A DNA stretch of 52,259 nt from positions 1-52,259 of the forward strand of contig DDJC01000097.1 in the NCBI GenBank assembly GCA_002339015.1. Direction: 5' to 3'. Below, piece by piece: positions 1 to 7,773 of this stretch. Each line of letters opens with the position of its first letter. The stretch's first letter is position 1. Under the pieces are notes generated by a model, which searched no databases, was not told the origin of the DNA, and worked only from the letters and a program-made list of their open reading frames with translations. The position numbers and the translations under genes were made by a program. The stretch comes from Burkholderiales bacterium UBA1834. Lineage in GTDB: Bacteria; Pseudomonadota; Gammaproteobacteria; Burkholderiales; Burkholderiaceae_C.

Positions 1-851
1 CCGCTCACCTGGTAGGCGAAGGTCGGCACGCGGAAGGCGTCCTTGACGCGGCGCAGCACGTCCAGGTAGGGCATGCCGGGCTTGACCATGACCATGTCGG
101 CCCCTTCGGCGATGTCCATGCCCACCTCGCGCAGGGCCTCGTCGCTGTTGCCCGGGTCCATCTGGTAGACCTTCTTGTTGGCCTTGCCCAGGGAGGCAGC
201 GGAGCCCACGGCATCCCGGAAGGGGCCGTAGAAGGCGCTGGCGTACTTGGCGCTGTAGGCCATGATCCGCGTGTGGATCAGGCCCTCGGCCTCCAGGGCC
301 TGGCGCACGGCGCCGATGCGACCGTCCATCATGTCCGAGGGCGCAACGATGTCCACGCCGGCCTCGGCCTGCGTGAGTGCCTGGCGGGTCAGCACGGACA
401 CGGTCTCGTCGTTGAGGATGTAGCCGGTGTCGTCGAGCAGGCCGTCCTGGCCATGGCTGGTGTATGGGTCCAGCGCCACGTCGGTCATCACTCCCAACTG
501 TGGAAAGCGCTGCTTGAGCGCGCGCACGGTGCGGGGGATCAGGCCTTCAGGGTTGGCGGCTTCCTGCCCGTCGGGGGTCTTGAGGCTGGCGTCGATCACC
601 GGGAACAGGGCCAGCACTGGAATGCCCAGGGCCACGCAGCGCTCGGCGGCCGCCCACAGCGGGCCACGTCCCAGGCGCGCCACGCCAGGCATGGAGCCCA
701 CATCCTGCGTGCCGTCGTCCTGGTCCAGCACGAAGACGGGGTAGATCAGGTCGGAAGAAGTGAGCGTGTACTCGCGAACAAGTGAGCGGGTGAACTCATC
801 GCGCCGCAAGCGGCGGGGACGATGCGCCGGAAAACTGAGAGGAAATTGCAT
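1..851 (-). CDS. hemB: Delta-aminolevulinic acid dehydratase (porphobilinogen synthase), 3' end cut by window
   Basis: HemB condenses two 5-aminolevulinate molecules into porphobilinogen, an early cytoplasmic step of haem synthesis. About 283 codons are visible, starting MQFPLSFPAHRPRRLRR at the ATG at 851; the last roughly 50 residues lie outside the window. Family landmarks read in order: APSDMMDGRIGA, the Schiff-base lysine segment MAYSAKYASAFYGPF, YQMDPGNSDEALRE, and the second active-site lysine segment ADMVMVKPGMPYLD. The metal-loop segment reads LDPYTSHGQDGLLDD. It has no cysteines there, as in the Mg-dependent Pseudomonas-type enzymes and unlike the Zn-dependent ones. The gene is divergent from a predicted small RNA and hemJ, so two haem genes sit back to back. 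Three TTGCA motifs lie in its upstream region (about 846-897); their meaning is unknown. Confidence 0.95.
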   Translation of the reverse strand, partial: MQFPLSFPAHRPRRLRRDEFTRSLVREYTLTSSDLIYPVFVLDQDDGTQDVGSMPGVARLGRGPLWAAAERCVALGIPVLALFPVIDASLKTPDGQEAANPEGLIPRTVRALKQRFPQLGVMTDVALDPYTSHGQDGLLDDTGYILNDETVSVLTRQALTQAEAGVDIVAPSDMMDGRIGAVRQALEAEGLIHTRIMAYSAKYASAFYGPFRDAVGSAASLGKANKKVYQMDPGNSDEALREVGMDIAEGADMVMVKPGMPYLDVLRRVKDAFRVPTFAYQVS

Positions 852-935
852 ATCGCGGCAATGTGTTCCGGATGTGAACGATTGCAAAGAATTGCACAAA
901 ACCGGCCGAAAGTCCGCCCGGACGGACATGGGCTC

Positions 936-964
936 TGTGCATGGTTGGAGAACCTGTCTATAAT
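936..964 (+). promoter_or_regulatory. Predicted sigma-70 promoter of the small RNA
   Basis: A perfect -10 hexamer TATAAT lies at 959-964. With a 17-base spacer the -35 position (936-941) reads TGTGCA, only 3 of 6 matches to TTGACA. Transcription would start near 970-972 and run into the hairpin terminator ending at 1085, so this promoter would drive the small RNA and not hemJ. Prediction from sequence only. Confidence 0.55.
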
Positions 965-970
965 TGATCC

Positions 971-1085
971 CGGATGATACGCCGCAAGGCTGTCATTCCC
1001 TGCTTTTCCTCCCTGAGCAGGTGCCTTACCGTGATGACAGCGTTAAGGCTTCAAAGCCCCGGCTTGTGGCCGGGGCTCTTTTTTT
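971..1085 (+). ncRNA. Predicted small RNA with a C-rich (anti-Shine-Dalgarno) loop
   Basis: A transcript of about 115 nt is bounded by a perfect -10 box upstream and a strong intrinsic terminator downstream, and it has no convincing reading frame. It folds into an outer 8-bp stem (989-996 GCTGTCAT with 1034-1041 ATGACAGC). Inside is a 6-bp stem (999-1004 CCTGCT with 1016-1021 AGCAGG) that closes an 11-nt loop, TTTCCTCCCTG. The CCTCC in the loop is complementary to Shine-Dalgarno sequences. C-rich loops of this type are known in bacterial trans-acting sRNAs such as the CcsR family of Rhodobacter and the csRNAs of streptococci. I do not recognise this RNA as a named family. Its targets and expression are unknown. 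Confidence 0.55.
1055..1085 (+). terminator. Rho-independent terminator
   Basis: A perfect 9-bp stem AGCCCCGGC (1055-1063) / GCCGGGGCT (1069-1077) with a 5-nt loop TTGTG is followed by a T-rich run at 1079-1085. It terminates the predicted small RNA and separates it from hemJ about 100 bases downstream. Confidence 0.9.
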
Positions 1086-1182
1086 GCCTGGACGCTTTGC
1101 AACATCGATCACAAATGATGGCTGTCAACGCGAATGGCACCCTGACACAGCCCCCATCATGGCCCCGCTCATAATGGGTGCC

Positions 1183-1611
1183 ATGCTCTGGATCAAAGCC
1201 CTGCACATTGTTTTCGTGGCCAGCTGGTTTGCCGGCCTGTTCTACCTACCCCGGCTGTTCGTCAACCTGGCCATGGTGGCCCCTGACAGCCATGCCGAGC
1301 GCGAGCGTCTGCTGGTGATGGCCCGCAAGCTCTACCGCTTCAGCGCCTTCCTGATGCTGCCGGCGCTGGCGCTCGGCCTGGTGCTGTGGCTCTACTACGG
1401 TGTCGGCAAGGGGCCGGGCAACGGCTGGATGCATGCCAAGCTGCTGCTGGTGGTGTGCGCCGTGGGCTACCAGCACGTGTGCCGGCGGCTGCTGCGTGAT
1501 TTCGAGCAACTGGCCAACCGCCGCAGCCACCGTTGGTACCGCTTCTTCAACGAGACGTCGGTCCTGCTGTTCGCCGCGATCGTGATCCTGGTGGTGGTCA
1601 AACCTTTCTGA
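1183..1611 (+). CDS. hemJ: HemJ-type protoporphyrinogen oxidase (membrane protein, UPF0093)
   Basis: HemJ oxidises protoporphyrinogen IX to protoporphyrin IX in the inner membrane, the penultimate haem step in many bacteria lacking HemG or HemY. The 142-residue product has the usual family length, about four hydrophobic helices, and the characteristic opening MLWIKALHIVFVASWFAG followed by LFYLPRLFVN. The conserved His of the first helix (ALHIV) and the HAKL segment (WMHAKLLLVV) are present. In-frame ATGs at 1159 and 1174 would add 8 or 3 residues. I chose 1183 because homologues begin MLW-K-xH; no strong ribosome-binding site decides it. It lies next to hemB and 11 bases before a VanZ-like gene. 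Confidence 0.88.
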   Translation: MLWIKALHIVFVASWFAGLFYLPRLFVNLAMVAPDSHAERERLLVMARKLYRFSAFLMLPALALGLVLWLYYGVGKGPGNGWMHAKLLLVVCAVGYQHVCRRLLRDFEQLANRRSHRWYRFFNETSVLLFAAIVILVVVKPF

Positions 1612-1622
1612 GTCGCCCGCCG

Positions 1623-2762
1623 ATGTCCCTGCACCGCAGCACGGCCTGGCCGCTCACCTGGGTGAGCATGGCACTGATCGTCTACGCCACCCTGCACCCC
1701 CTGACGGGCTGGCATCTGCCGGCGCCAGGCGCCTTCGTCTGGGTGCTCCCCAAACAGTCTTACGAGATCCCGTCGGACCTGATGGGCAATCTGCTGGGCT
1801 ACATGCCCCTGGGCTGCCTGATGTGCGTGGCGCAGTTGCGCACTGACCGGCGCCCGCTGGCCTCGGCGTTGCTCACGGTGCTGGCCTGCTCGGCCCTGTC
1901 CTACGCCCTGGAGTTGACGCAGTTCACCCTGCCAGGGCGGGTGCCGTCCATCACTGACTGGGCGCTCAACTCCCTGGGGGCGGCCTGGGGGGTGCTGGCC
2001 GCCGTGACGGCCCATGCACTGGGCCTGGTGGACTGGTGGCACCGCTGGCGTGAGCGCCTGTTCATTCCACAGGCCGGCTGGGGCCTGGCCTTGCTGTGGC
2101 TGTGGCCGCTGGGGTTGCTGTTCCCGCCGCCGCTGCCGCTGGGCCAGGGCCAGTTGTGGCCGCCGCTGCGCCTTCTGATGGTGGAGTGGACTGCGGGGAC
2201 GCCCTGGGAGGGCTGGTTCCTGCCGGCCGAGGATCCGCTGAGCCTGTTCGTGCCCCAGGCCTGGCACGAGGCGCCCGGCCTGCCCACCTCCATGACGGGC
2301 TGGCGCGATGCCCTGATCGTGGCGCTGGGGCTGCTGGCGCCCATGGTGCTGGCCTGCGCGCTGGCGCGCCCACGGGCGCTGCGCCTGGTGCTGTTGGCCG
2401 GCGCGGTGGTGGTGGCGGTGCTGGGCACCACCTTCTCGACCGCCCTGAACTATGGCCCCGAGCACGCTTTCACCTGGATCAGCATGCCGACCATCGTGGG
2501 CTTGCTGCTGGGCTCGCTGACCGGCGGGCTGCTGCTGGACCGCACGCGCACCACGGCGGCCGTGGTGGGGCTGGGGGTGCTGGGCGCACTGGTGTGGATG
2601 ATCCACCAAGTGCCGCCCGACCCCTACTACGCCCAGACCCTGATGGCCTGGGAGAGCGGACGCTTCATCCGTTTCCACGGGCTGGCGCGCTGGTTCGGTC
2701 TCCTGTGGCCCTATGCGGCCTTTGCCTGGCTGACGGGACGCGCCCTGTCGCGGCCGGCCTAG
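1623..2762 (+). CDS. VanZ-like family membrane protein
   Basis: A 379-residue polytopic inner-membrane protein with about nine hydrophobic segments. The N-terminal 130 residues match the VanZ-like pattern: YATLHPLTGW, a loop with SDLMGNLLGYMPLG, then SYALELTQFTLPGRVPSITD and WALNSLGAAWG. VanZ of Tn1546 gives low-level teicoplanin resistance, but the job of the many chromosomal VanZ-like proteins is unknown, so no resistance role should be assumed. The start at 1623 follows hemJ by 11 bases and excludes a reading-frame extension that overlaps hemJ. The C-terminal half (FSTALNYGPEHAFTW onward) is a second block of helices typical of the longer betaproteobacterial form. Confidence 0.8.
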   Translation: MSLHRSTAWPLTWVSMALIVYATLHPLTGWHLPAPGAFVWVLPKQSYEIPSDLMGNLLGYMPLGCLMCVAQLRTDRRPLASALLTVLACSALSYALELTQFTLPGRVPSITDWALNSLGAAWGVLAAVTAHALGLVDWWHRWRERLFIPQAGWGLALLWLWPLGLLFPPPLPLGQGQLWPPLRLLMVEWTAGTPWEGWFLPAEDPLSLFVPQAWHEAPGLPTSMTGWRDALIVALGLLAPMVLACALARPRALRLVLLAGAVVVAVLGTTFSTALNYGPEHAFTWISMPTIVGLLLGSLTGGLLLDRTRTTAAVVGLGVLGALVWMIHQVPPDPYYAQTLMAWESGRFIRFHGLARWFGLLWPYAAFAWLTGRALSRPA

Positions 2763-2771
2763 AATCCCAGC

Positions 2772-3098
2772 ATGAGCTATTACCAGCGGCACATCTTCTT
2801 CTGCCTGAACCAGCGGGTCAACGGCGAATCCAGCTGTGGCGACGTCGGCGCCAAGGAAGCCTTCGACCACTGCAAGGCCCGTGTGAAGGCTGCTGGCTTG
2901 GCCGGCCCCGGCCAGGTGCGCGTCAACAAGGCCGGCTGCCTGGACCGCTGTGCCGGCGGCCCGGTGGCCGTGGTCTACCCGGAGGGCACCTGGTACACCT
3001 TCCTGGACAACGCCGACATCGACGAGATTGTCGACAGCCATCTGGGCAAGGGCGAGGTGGTCGAACGCCTGGTGCTGCCGCCCACGGTAGGACGCTGA
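2772..3098 (+). CDS. Thioredoxin-like [2Fe-2S] ferredoxin
   Basis: A 108-residue cytoplasmic protein of the thioredoxin-fold 2Fe-2S ferredoxin family. The four likely cluster ligands are visible: HIFFCLNQR near residue 11, ESSCGDVGA near 22, then NKAGCLDRCAGGP near 56 and 60, with the typical continuation VAVVYPEGTWY. Members resemble the NuoE peripheral subunit and Aquifex Fd4-like ferredoxins, and are presumed to carry electrons; the partner is not known. It starts 9 bases after the VanZ-like gene and is followed after one base by an alpha/beta hydrolase, so the three are probably co-transcribed. Confidence 0.9.
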   Translation: MSYYQRHIFFCLNQRVNGESSCGDVGAKEAFDHCKARVKAAGLAGPGQVRVNKAGCLDRCAGGPVAVVYPEGTWYTFLDNADIDEIVDSHLGKGEVVERLVLPPTVGR

Positions 3099-3099
3099 C

Positions 3100-3750
3100 A
3101 TGCTCGGACGCCCCGATGCCCATCTGATCGACGGCCCCGCTGGCGCGCTGGAGGTGGTGGTCGAATCGCCCGACTTGCCCGAAGGCGCCGCCCCTGCTGG
3201 CCTGGCCGTGGTGGCCCATCCCAACCCGCAGCAGGGCGGCACCATGGACAACAAGGTGGTCCACACGCTGGTGCGCGCCTTCGTGGCCCAGGGCTGGCAG
3301 GCCGTGCGCTTCAACTACCGCGGCGTGGGCGCCTCTGAAGGCGCCTGGGACGAAGGCCGCGGCGAGGTCCAGGACATGCTGGCCGTGATCGCCCAGCACC
3401 GCATGGACCCGGCCCTGCGCCAGGCCCCGCTGGCGCTGGCGGGCTTTTCTTTCGGTGGCTACATCGCGGCCGAGGCGGCGAGCCGGCTGTCGGCGCAAGG
3501 GCAGGCCATCAGCCCGCTGGTGCTGATCAGCCCGGCCGTCACCAAGTTCACCATGCCTGCCGTGCCCGACCACACCCTGGTGGTCGAAGGCGAGCTCGAC
3601 GAGGTCGTGCCCCTGCCCGACATCCTGGGCTGGACGCGCCCCATCGGGCTGCCTGTCATGGTGCTGCCGGGCGCGGGCCACTTCTTCCATGGCCAGCTCG
3701 GCACGCTCAAGCAGATCGTGCTGCGCCACCTCAAGGCCCTGGCCTCTTGA
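3100..3750 (+). CDS. Alpha/beta hydrolase (CC/dienelactone-hydrolase-like)
   Basis: A 216-residue cytoplasmic alpha/beta hydrolase without a signal peptide. The nucleophile elbow reads LAGFSFGGYIAAE (Ser near residue 113). The oxyanion/early region reads AVVAHPNPQQGGTMDNKVV and RFNYRGVGASEG, and the late catalytic His is in GAGHFFHGQL. An acidic residue in the segment GELDEVVP completes the triad. This compact form with HPxPxxGG and NYRGxGxS motifs is widespread in Burkholderiales; the substrate is not established. It directly follows the ferredoxin gene (ATG one base after its stop), which suggests translational coupling. Confidence 0.85.
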   Translation: MLGRPDAHLIDGPAGALEVVVESPDLPEGAAPAGLAVVAHPNPQQGGTMDNKVVHTLVRAFVAQGWQAVRFNYRGVGASEGAWDEGRGEVQDMLAVIAQHRMDPALRQAPLALAGFSFGGYIAAEAASRLSAQGQAISPLVLISPAVTKFTMPAVPDHTLVVEGELDEVVPLPDILGWTRPIGLPVMVLPGAGHFFHGQLGTLKQIVLRHLKALAS

Positions 3751-3867
3751 CCGCCGCTTGACGATTCGCGCCCCGCGGGCCGGCCAGCTTCACATTCGTT
3801 GAACTTGCGCGGCCCGGCGGGCTCTGTTGTTCTTTCCCGATCCAGTCTGATCTCCCCCGCTTTGACC

Positions 3868-5127
3868 ATGAACATTCCCCGCATCGACCGTCGCCAGTGC
3901 CTGGTGGCCCTGGCCGCCGCCTCGCTGATGATGGGCATCGTGCCCGCGCAGGCGCAATCCGCCACTTCCAATGCCGCCGCCGGTGGCACCCTCCTGCTGC
4001 CCTCGGCCACCGCCACGGCCGTCAACCCGGCCATGCCGCAGCCGCCCGAGATCGCGGCGCGCGCCTTCATCCTGCAGGATCTGAGCTCGGGCCAGACCCT
4101 GGCCGCCCGCCAGGCCGATACCCCTGTCGAGCCCGCCTCGCTCACCAAGCTGATGACGGCCTACCTGGTGTTCCAGGCGCTGCAGAGCGGCAAGCTGCAG
4201 CTTTCGCAGGATCTGCCCGTCTCCGAGCGCGCCTGGCGCACCGGCATGACCGGCGCCTCGCGCACCTTCATCAAGGTCAACACCCGCGTCAACGTCGATG
4301 ACCTGATCAAGGGCATGATCGCGCAGAGCGGCAACGACGCCACCGTGGCGCTGGCCGAGGGCGTGGGCGGCACGGTCGAGGGCTTCGTCGACATGATGAA
4401 CCGCCAGGCCCAGGCCTTTGGCCTCAAGAGCACCAGCTTCAAGAATCCCGAGGGCCTGACCGCGCCCGGGCACACCAGCACCGCGCGCGAACTGTCGATC
4501 ATCGCCGCGCGCCTGATCACCGATTTCCCGAACTCGCTGCCGTACTACTCCATGAAGGAGTTCACCTACAACGGCATCAAACAAAACAACCGCAACCTGC
4601 TGCTGTGGCGCGATCCGACGGTCGATGGCCTGAAAACGGGCTACACCGATGCCGCCGGCTATTGCCTGATCGCCACGGCCAAGCGGCCCGTGCCCGGCGT
4701 GGGCGGCGGTTCGCGCCGTCTGCTGAGCGTGGTGGTGGGCACGGCCTCGCCCGAGGCACGCGCCAACGAGAGCCAGAAGCTGCTGAACTGGGGCTATGGC
4801 GCCTTCGACGTCGTCAAACTGTTCGACGCCGGCCAGGCCGTGACCACGGCGCCGGTGTGGAAGGGCGACGCGAACACCGTCAAGCTGGGCCGCTCGCAGC
4901 CGCTGGTGGTGGTGGTGCCGCGCGGCCAGGCCGGCACCGTCAAGACCGTGGTCAACCGCACCGACCCGCTGCTGGCCCCCTTGACGAAGGGCCAGCAGGT
5001 CGGCACCCTCAAGATCACGGTGGCCGGCCAGCCCTGGCAGGACGTGCCGCTGCAGGCCCTGGACGCCGTGCCCAGCGCCGGCTGGTTCGGCCGCGCCTGG
5101 GACGCGCTGCGCCTGGCCATCCAGTGA
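3868..5127 (+). CDS. dacA: D-alanyl-D-alanine carboxypeptidase (PBP5/6 family)
   Basis: A low-molecular-weight penicillin-binding protein that removes the terminal D-Ala from peptidoglycan pentapeptides in the periplasm. The 419-residue product begins with a cleavable signal peptide ending near AQAQS (residue 31). All three active-site motifs are present: SLTK (91-94, acylated Ser and general-base Lys), SGN (154-156) and KTG (256-258). A C-terminal beta domain follows, and the last residues (GWFGRAWDALRLAIQ) form an amphipathic helix of the type that anchors PBP5 to the membrane. The start at 3868 was chosen over an upstream in-frame codon because it opens the signal peptide. DUF493 follows, as in the enterobacterial dacA-ybeD-lipB order, but here lipB is 19 kb away. 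Confidence 0.93.
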   Translation: MNIPRIDRRQCLVALAAASLMMGIVPAQAQSATSNAAAGGTLLLPSATATAVNPAMPQPPEIAARAFILQDLSSGQTLAARQADTPVEPASLTKLMTAYLVFQALQSGKLQLSQDLPVSERAWRTGMTGASRTFIKVNTRVNVDDLIKGMIAQSGNDATVALAEGVGGTVEGFVDMMNRQAQAFGLKSTSFKNPEGLTAPGHTSTARELSIIAARLITDFPNSLPYYSMKEFTYNGIKQNNRNLLLWRDPTVDGLKTGYTDAAGYCLIATAKRPVPGVGGGSRRLLSVVVGTASPEARANESQKLLNWGYGAFDVVKLFDAGQAVTTAPVWKGDANTVKLGRSQPLVVVVPRGQAGTVKTVVNRTDPLLAPLTKGQQVGTLKITVAGQPWQDVPLQALDAVPSAGWFGRAWDALRLAIQ

Positions 5128-5150
5128 ATGCCCTGAAAGGCCCCCACCCC

Positions 5151-5444
5151 ATGAACCAGCCCGCCAACCCGCCCATCCCGCCCGAGGAGTCGCTGATCGA
5201 ATACCCCAGCGCCTTTCCGATCAAGGTGATGGGCGCCAATGCCGATGTCTTCATTGACGCGATCGTCGAGATCGCGCGTGCGCACGATCCCCAGTTCGAT
5301 CCGGCCCAGCACCTCGAGCGCCGTCCCAGCAGCGGCGGCAACTACATCGGGCTGACCGTCACCGTCACGGCCACCAGCCGCGAACAGCTGGACAACCTCT
5401 ACCGTGCGCTGACCGGCCATCCGCAGGTCAAGTACGTGCTGTAA
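5151..5444 (+). CDS. ybeD: DUF493 family protein (YbeD-like)
   Basis: A 97-residue cytoplasmic protein of the DUF493/YbeD family, an ACT-like alpha/beta fold. Recognisable segments are LIEYPSAFPIKVMGAN, FIDAIVEIARAHDPQFD, RPSSGGNYIGLTVTVTATS and the closing LTGHPQVKYVL. The function is unresolved; a link to lipoate metabolism has been suggested only from the genomic pairing with lipB. The ATG at 5151 lies 23 bases after the dacA stop. A GTG at 5124 in the same frame would overlap the dacA stop and add nine residues. Confidence 0.9.
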   Translation: MNQPANPPIPPEESLIEYPSAFPIKVMGANADVFIDAIVEIARAHDPQFDPAQHLERRPSSGGNYIGLTVTVTATSREQLDNLYRALTGHPQVKYVL

Positions 5445-5477
5445 GGGCGCCACCGGCCTCCCGCATACAATCGCCAG

Positions 5478-5498
5478 CTGCCCCCGGCGCGGGGGCAG
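5478..5498 (+). other. GC-rich hairpin before yajC
   Basis: A perfect 8-bp stem CTGCCCCC (5478-5485) / GGGGGCAG (5491-5498) with a GGCGC loop. No T-run follows, so it is not a clear intrinsic terminator. It sits between DUF493 and yajC and could attenuate read-through or lie in the yajC leader. A TACAAT -10-like box is at 5466-5471, without a good -35. Confidence 0.4.
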
Positions 5499-5538
5499 GC
5501 ATCAAATGGCCCGTGTTCAGGGCTAGAAGGATTTCGTC

Positions 5539-5862
5539 GTGTTCATCTCCAACGCTTACGCTCAAGCCGCCGGTGCGGCCTCTTCCACCACCAGCGGCCT
5601 GATGGGCATGCTGCCCCTGGTGCTCATGTTCGTGGTGCTGTACTTCGTCATGATCCGCCCGCAGATGAAGCGCCAGAAGGAAACCAAGGCCATGCTCGAC
5701 GCGCTGGGCAAGGGCGATGAAGTGGTCACGCAAGGTGGCCTGGTCGGCAAGATCACCAAGCTGGGCGACACCTTCGTCTCGCTGGAGATCGCCGAAGGCA
5801 CCGAAGTGCAGCTGCAGCGCGCGGCCGTGATCCAGGTGCTGCCCAAGGGCTCGCTGAAGTAA
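5539..5862 (+). CDS. yajC: Sec translocon accessory subunit YajC
   Basis: YajC is a small single-span inner-membrane protein that co-purifies with SecDF. The 107-residue product has one hydrophobic segment (GMLPLVLMFVVLYFVMI, roughly residues 26-42). After it come the family hallmark RPQMKRQKE and a cytoplasmic SH3-like domain with GDEVVTQGGLVGKI. The sequence AAGGA lies upstream of the GTG start at 5539. It opens the yajC-secD-secF cluster; tgt and queA, which often precede it, are absent here and replaced by dacA-DUF493. Confidence 0.95.
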   Translation: MFISNAYAQAAGAASSTTSGLMGMLPLVLMFVVLYFVMIRPQMKRQKETKAMLDALGKGDEVVTQGGLVGKITKLGDTFVSLEIAEGTEVQLQRAAVIQVLPKGSLK

Positions 5863-5898
5863 GCCGCCCCTCCCAACCTTGCCGCAAAGCCGCTCGCC

Positions 5899-7752
5899 AT
5901 GAACCGTTACGCCTGGTGGAAATACCTCATCATCGCCGTGGCCCTCTTCGTGGGCTTCGTCTACACGCTGCCCAACTTCTTCGGCGAGGCGCCGGCGGTG
6001 CAGCTGTCCAGCGGCAAGGCCACGGTCAAACTGGACGCGGGCGCCGTCGCCACCGTGGAGTCGGCCCTCAAGCAGGCCGGGGTCACCGCGGATTTCGTCG
6101 AGTTCGACAACGGCTCGGTCAAGGCGCGCTTCGCGGACACCGACACCCAGCTCAGGGCGCGCGATGCCATCAACCGCGCCTTCAATCCTGACGCAGAGGA
6201 CCCGCACTACATCGTCGCGCTGAACCTGCTGTCGCGTTCGCCCCAGTGGCTGCGTGCGCTGTACGCCCATCCCATGTACCTGGGCCTGGACCTGCGTGGC
6301 GGCGTGCATTTCCTGATGCAGGTGGACATGAAGGCGGCGCTCACGCAGAAGGTGGAGAGCCTGTCCTCGGACATCCGCACCCAGTTGCGTGACAAGGACG
6401 TTCGCCATGGCGGCATCCGCCGCGAGGGCGACACCATCCAGATCCGCTTGCGCGACGAGGCCACGCGCGAGCAGGCCCTGCGTGTGGTGGAGAACCAGCC
6501 TGACCTGGCCTGGACCCCGGGCACCGACGGCGCAGACCTGATGCTGGTGGGCGCGCTCAAGCAGTCGTCCATGCGCAGCATCCAGGAGCAGGCGCTCAAG
6601 CAGAACATCACCACCCTGCACAACCGGATCAACGAACTCGGTGTGGCCGAGCCCGTGATCCAGCAACAGGGCCTGGACCGTGTCGTGGTGCAGCTGCCCG
6701 GTGTGCAGGACACGGCCCGTGCCAAGGACATCATCGGCCGCACGGCCACGCTGGAAGTGCGCATGGTCGACGACAGCGCCGAGGCCCAGGCCGCGCTGGC
6801 CGGTGGCGGCCCCGTGCCCTTCGGCACCGAGCGCTACATGGAGCGCGGCGGCGTGCCCATCATCGTCAAGCGCCAGGTGGTGCTGACGGGCGAGAACCTC
6901 AACGACGCCCAGCCCGGCTTCGACGAGAACCACGAGCCCGCCGTGCACCTGTCGCTCGATTCGCGCGGCGCCCGCATCTTCAAGGATGTCACGCGCGAGA
7001 ACATCAACAAGCGCATGGCCATCCTGCTGTTCGAGAAGGGCAAGGGCGAGGTCGTGACGGCCCCCGTGATCCGCAGCGAGATCGGCGGCGGGCGCGTGCA
7101 GATCTCCGGCCGCATGACCAGCGAGGAAGCCGCCGACACGGCCCTGCTGCTGCGCGCCGGCTCCCTGGCCGCGCCGATGGAGATCATCGAGGAGCGCACC
7201 GTCGGCCCCAGCCTGGGCGCCGACAACATCAAGATGGGTTTCAACAGCCTGATGTACGGCTTCGCCGCCATCGCGGTGTTCATGATCCTGTATTACATGC
7301 TGTTCGGCGTGTTCTCCACCATTGCGCTCACCGTGAACCTGTTCCTGCTGGTGGCGGTGCTGTCCATGCTGCAGGCCACGCTGACCCTGCCCGGCATCGC
7401 GGCCATCGCGCTCACGCTGGGCATGGCGATCGACTCGAACGTGCTGATCAACGAGCGGGTGCGCGAGGAACTGCGCAACGGCGCGGCGCCACAGTCGGCC
7501 ATCAACGCCGGCTACGAGCACGCCTGGGCCACCATTTTTGACTCGAACGTCACGACGCTGATCGCGGGTCTGGCCTTGTTGGCCTTCGGCTCGGGCCCGG
7601 TGCGTGGCTTCGCCGTGGTGCACTGCCTGGGCATCCTGACGTCGATGTTCTCGGCCGTGTTCTTCTCGCGTGGCCTGGTCAACCTCTGGTATGGCCGTCA
7701 GAAAAAGCTCAAGGGTGTGTCCATCGGACAGGTCTGGAAGCCGCAGGCATAA
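5899..7752 (+). CDS. secD: Protein translocase subunit SecD
   Basis: SecD pairs with SecF, an RND-family complex that uses the proton gradient to pull secreted proteins out of SecYEG. The 617-residue product has an N-terminal helix (YLIIAVALFVGFVYTLPNFF) and a large periplasmic region with the SecD hallmark YLGLDLRGGVHFLMQ near residue 130. The P1/head domain contains LHNRINELGVAEPVIQQQG, and the conserved AAPMEIIEERTVGPSLG precedes a five-helix C-terminal membrane block. Motif D4 ALTLGMAIDSNVLI with the functionally important Asp and the INERVREELRNG loop are intact. It lies between yajC and secF, 21 bases before secF. Confidence 0.97.
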   Translation: MNRYAWWKYLIIAVALFVGFVYTLPNFFGEAPAVQLSSGKATVKLDAGAVATVESALKQAGVTADFVEFDNGSVKARFADTDTQLRARDAINRAFNPDAEDPHYIVALNLLSRSPQWLRALYAHPMYLGLDLRGGVHFLMQVDMKAALTQKVESLSSDIRTQLRDKDVRHGGIRREGDTIQIRLRDEATREQALRVVENQPDLAWTPGTDGADLMLVGALKQSSMRSIQEQALKQNITTLHNRINELGVAEPVIQQQGLDRVVVQLPGVQDTARAKDIIGRTATLEVRMVDDSAEAQAALAGGGPVPFGTERYMERGGVPIIVKRQVVLTGENLNDAQPGFDENHEPAVHLSLDSRGARIFKDVTRENINKRMAILLFEKGKGEVVTAPVIRSEIGGGRVQISGRMTSEEAADTALLLRAGSLAAPMEIIEERTVGPSLGADNIKMGFNSLMYGFAAIAVFMILYYMLFGVFSTIALTVNLFLLVAVLSMLQATLTLPGIAAIALTLGMAIDSNVLINERVREELRNGAAPQSAINAGYEHAWATIFDSNVTTLIAGLALLAFGSGPVRGFAVVHCLGILTSMFSAVFFSRGLVNLWYGRQKKLKGVSIGQVWKPQA

Positions 7753-7773
7753 CAACAAGAGGAGCCTCGCACC

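Noticed and set aside
1623..2762. Glycopeptide-resistance gene
   Set aside because: The VanZ-like fold is widespread in chromosomes without any van cluster; nothing here indicates resistance.
1467..3314. 615-codon minus-strand open frame over hemJ, VanZ-like and ferredoxin genes
   Set aside because: Antisense shadow; three plus-strand genes in this stretch have clear family motifs.
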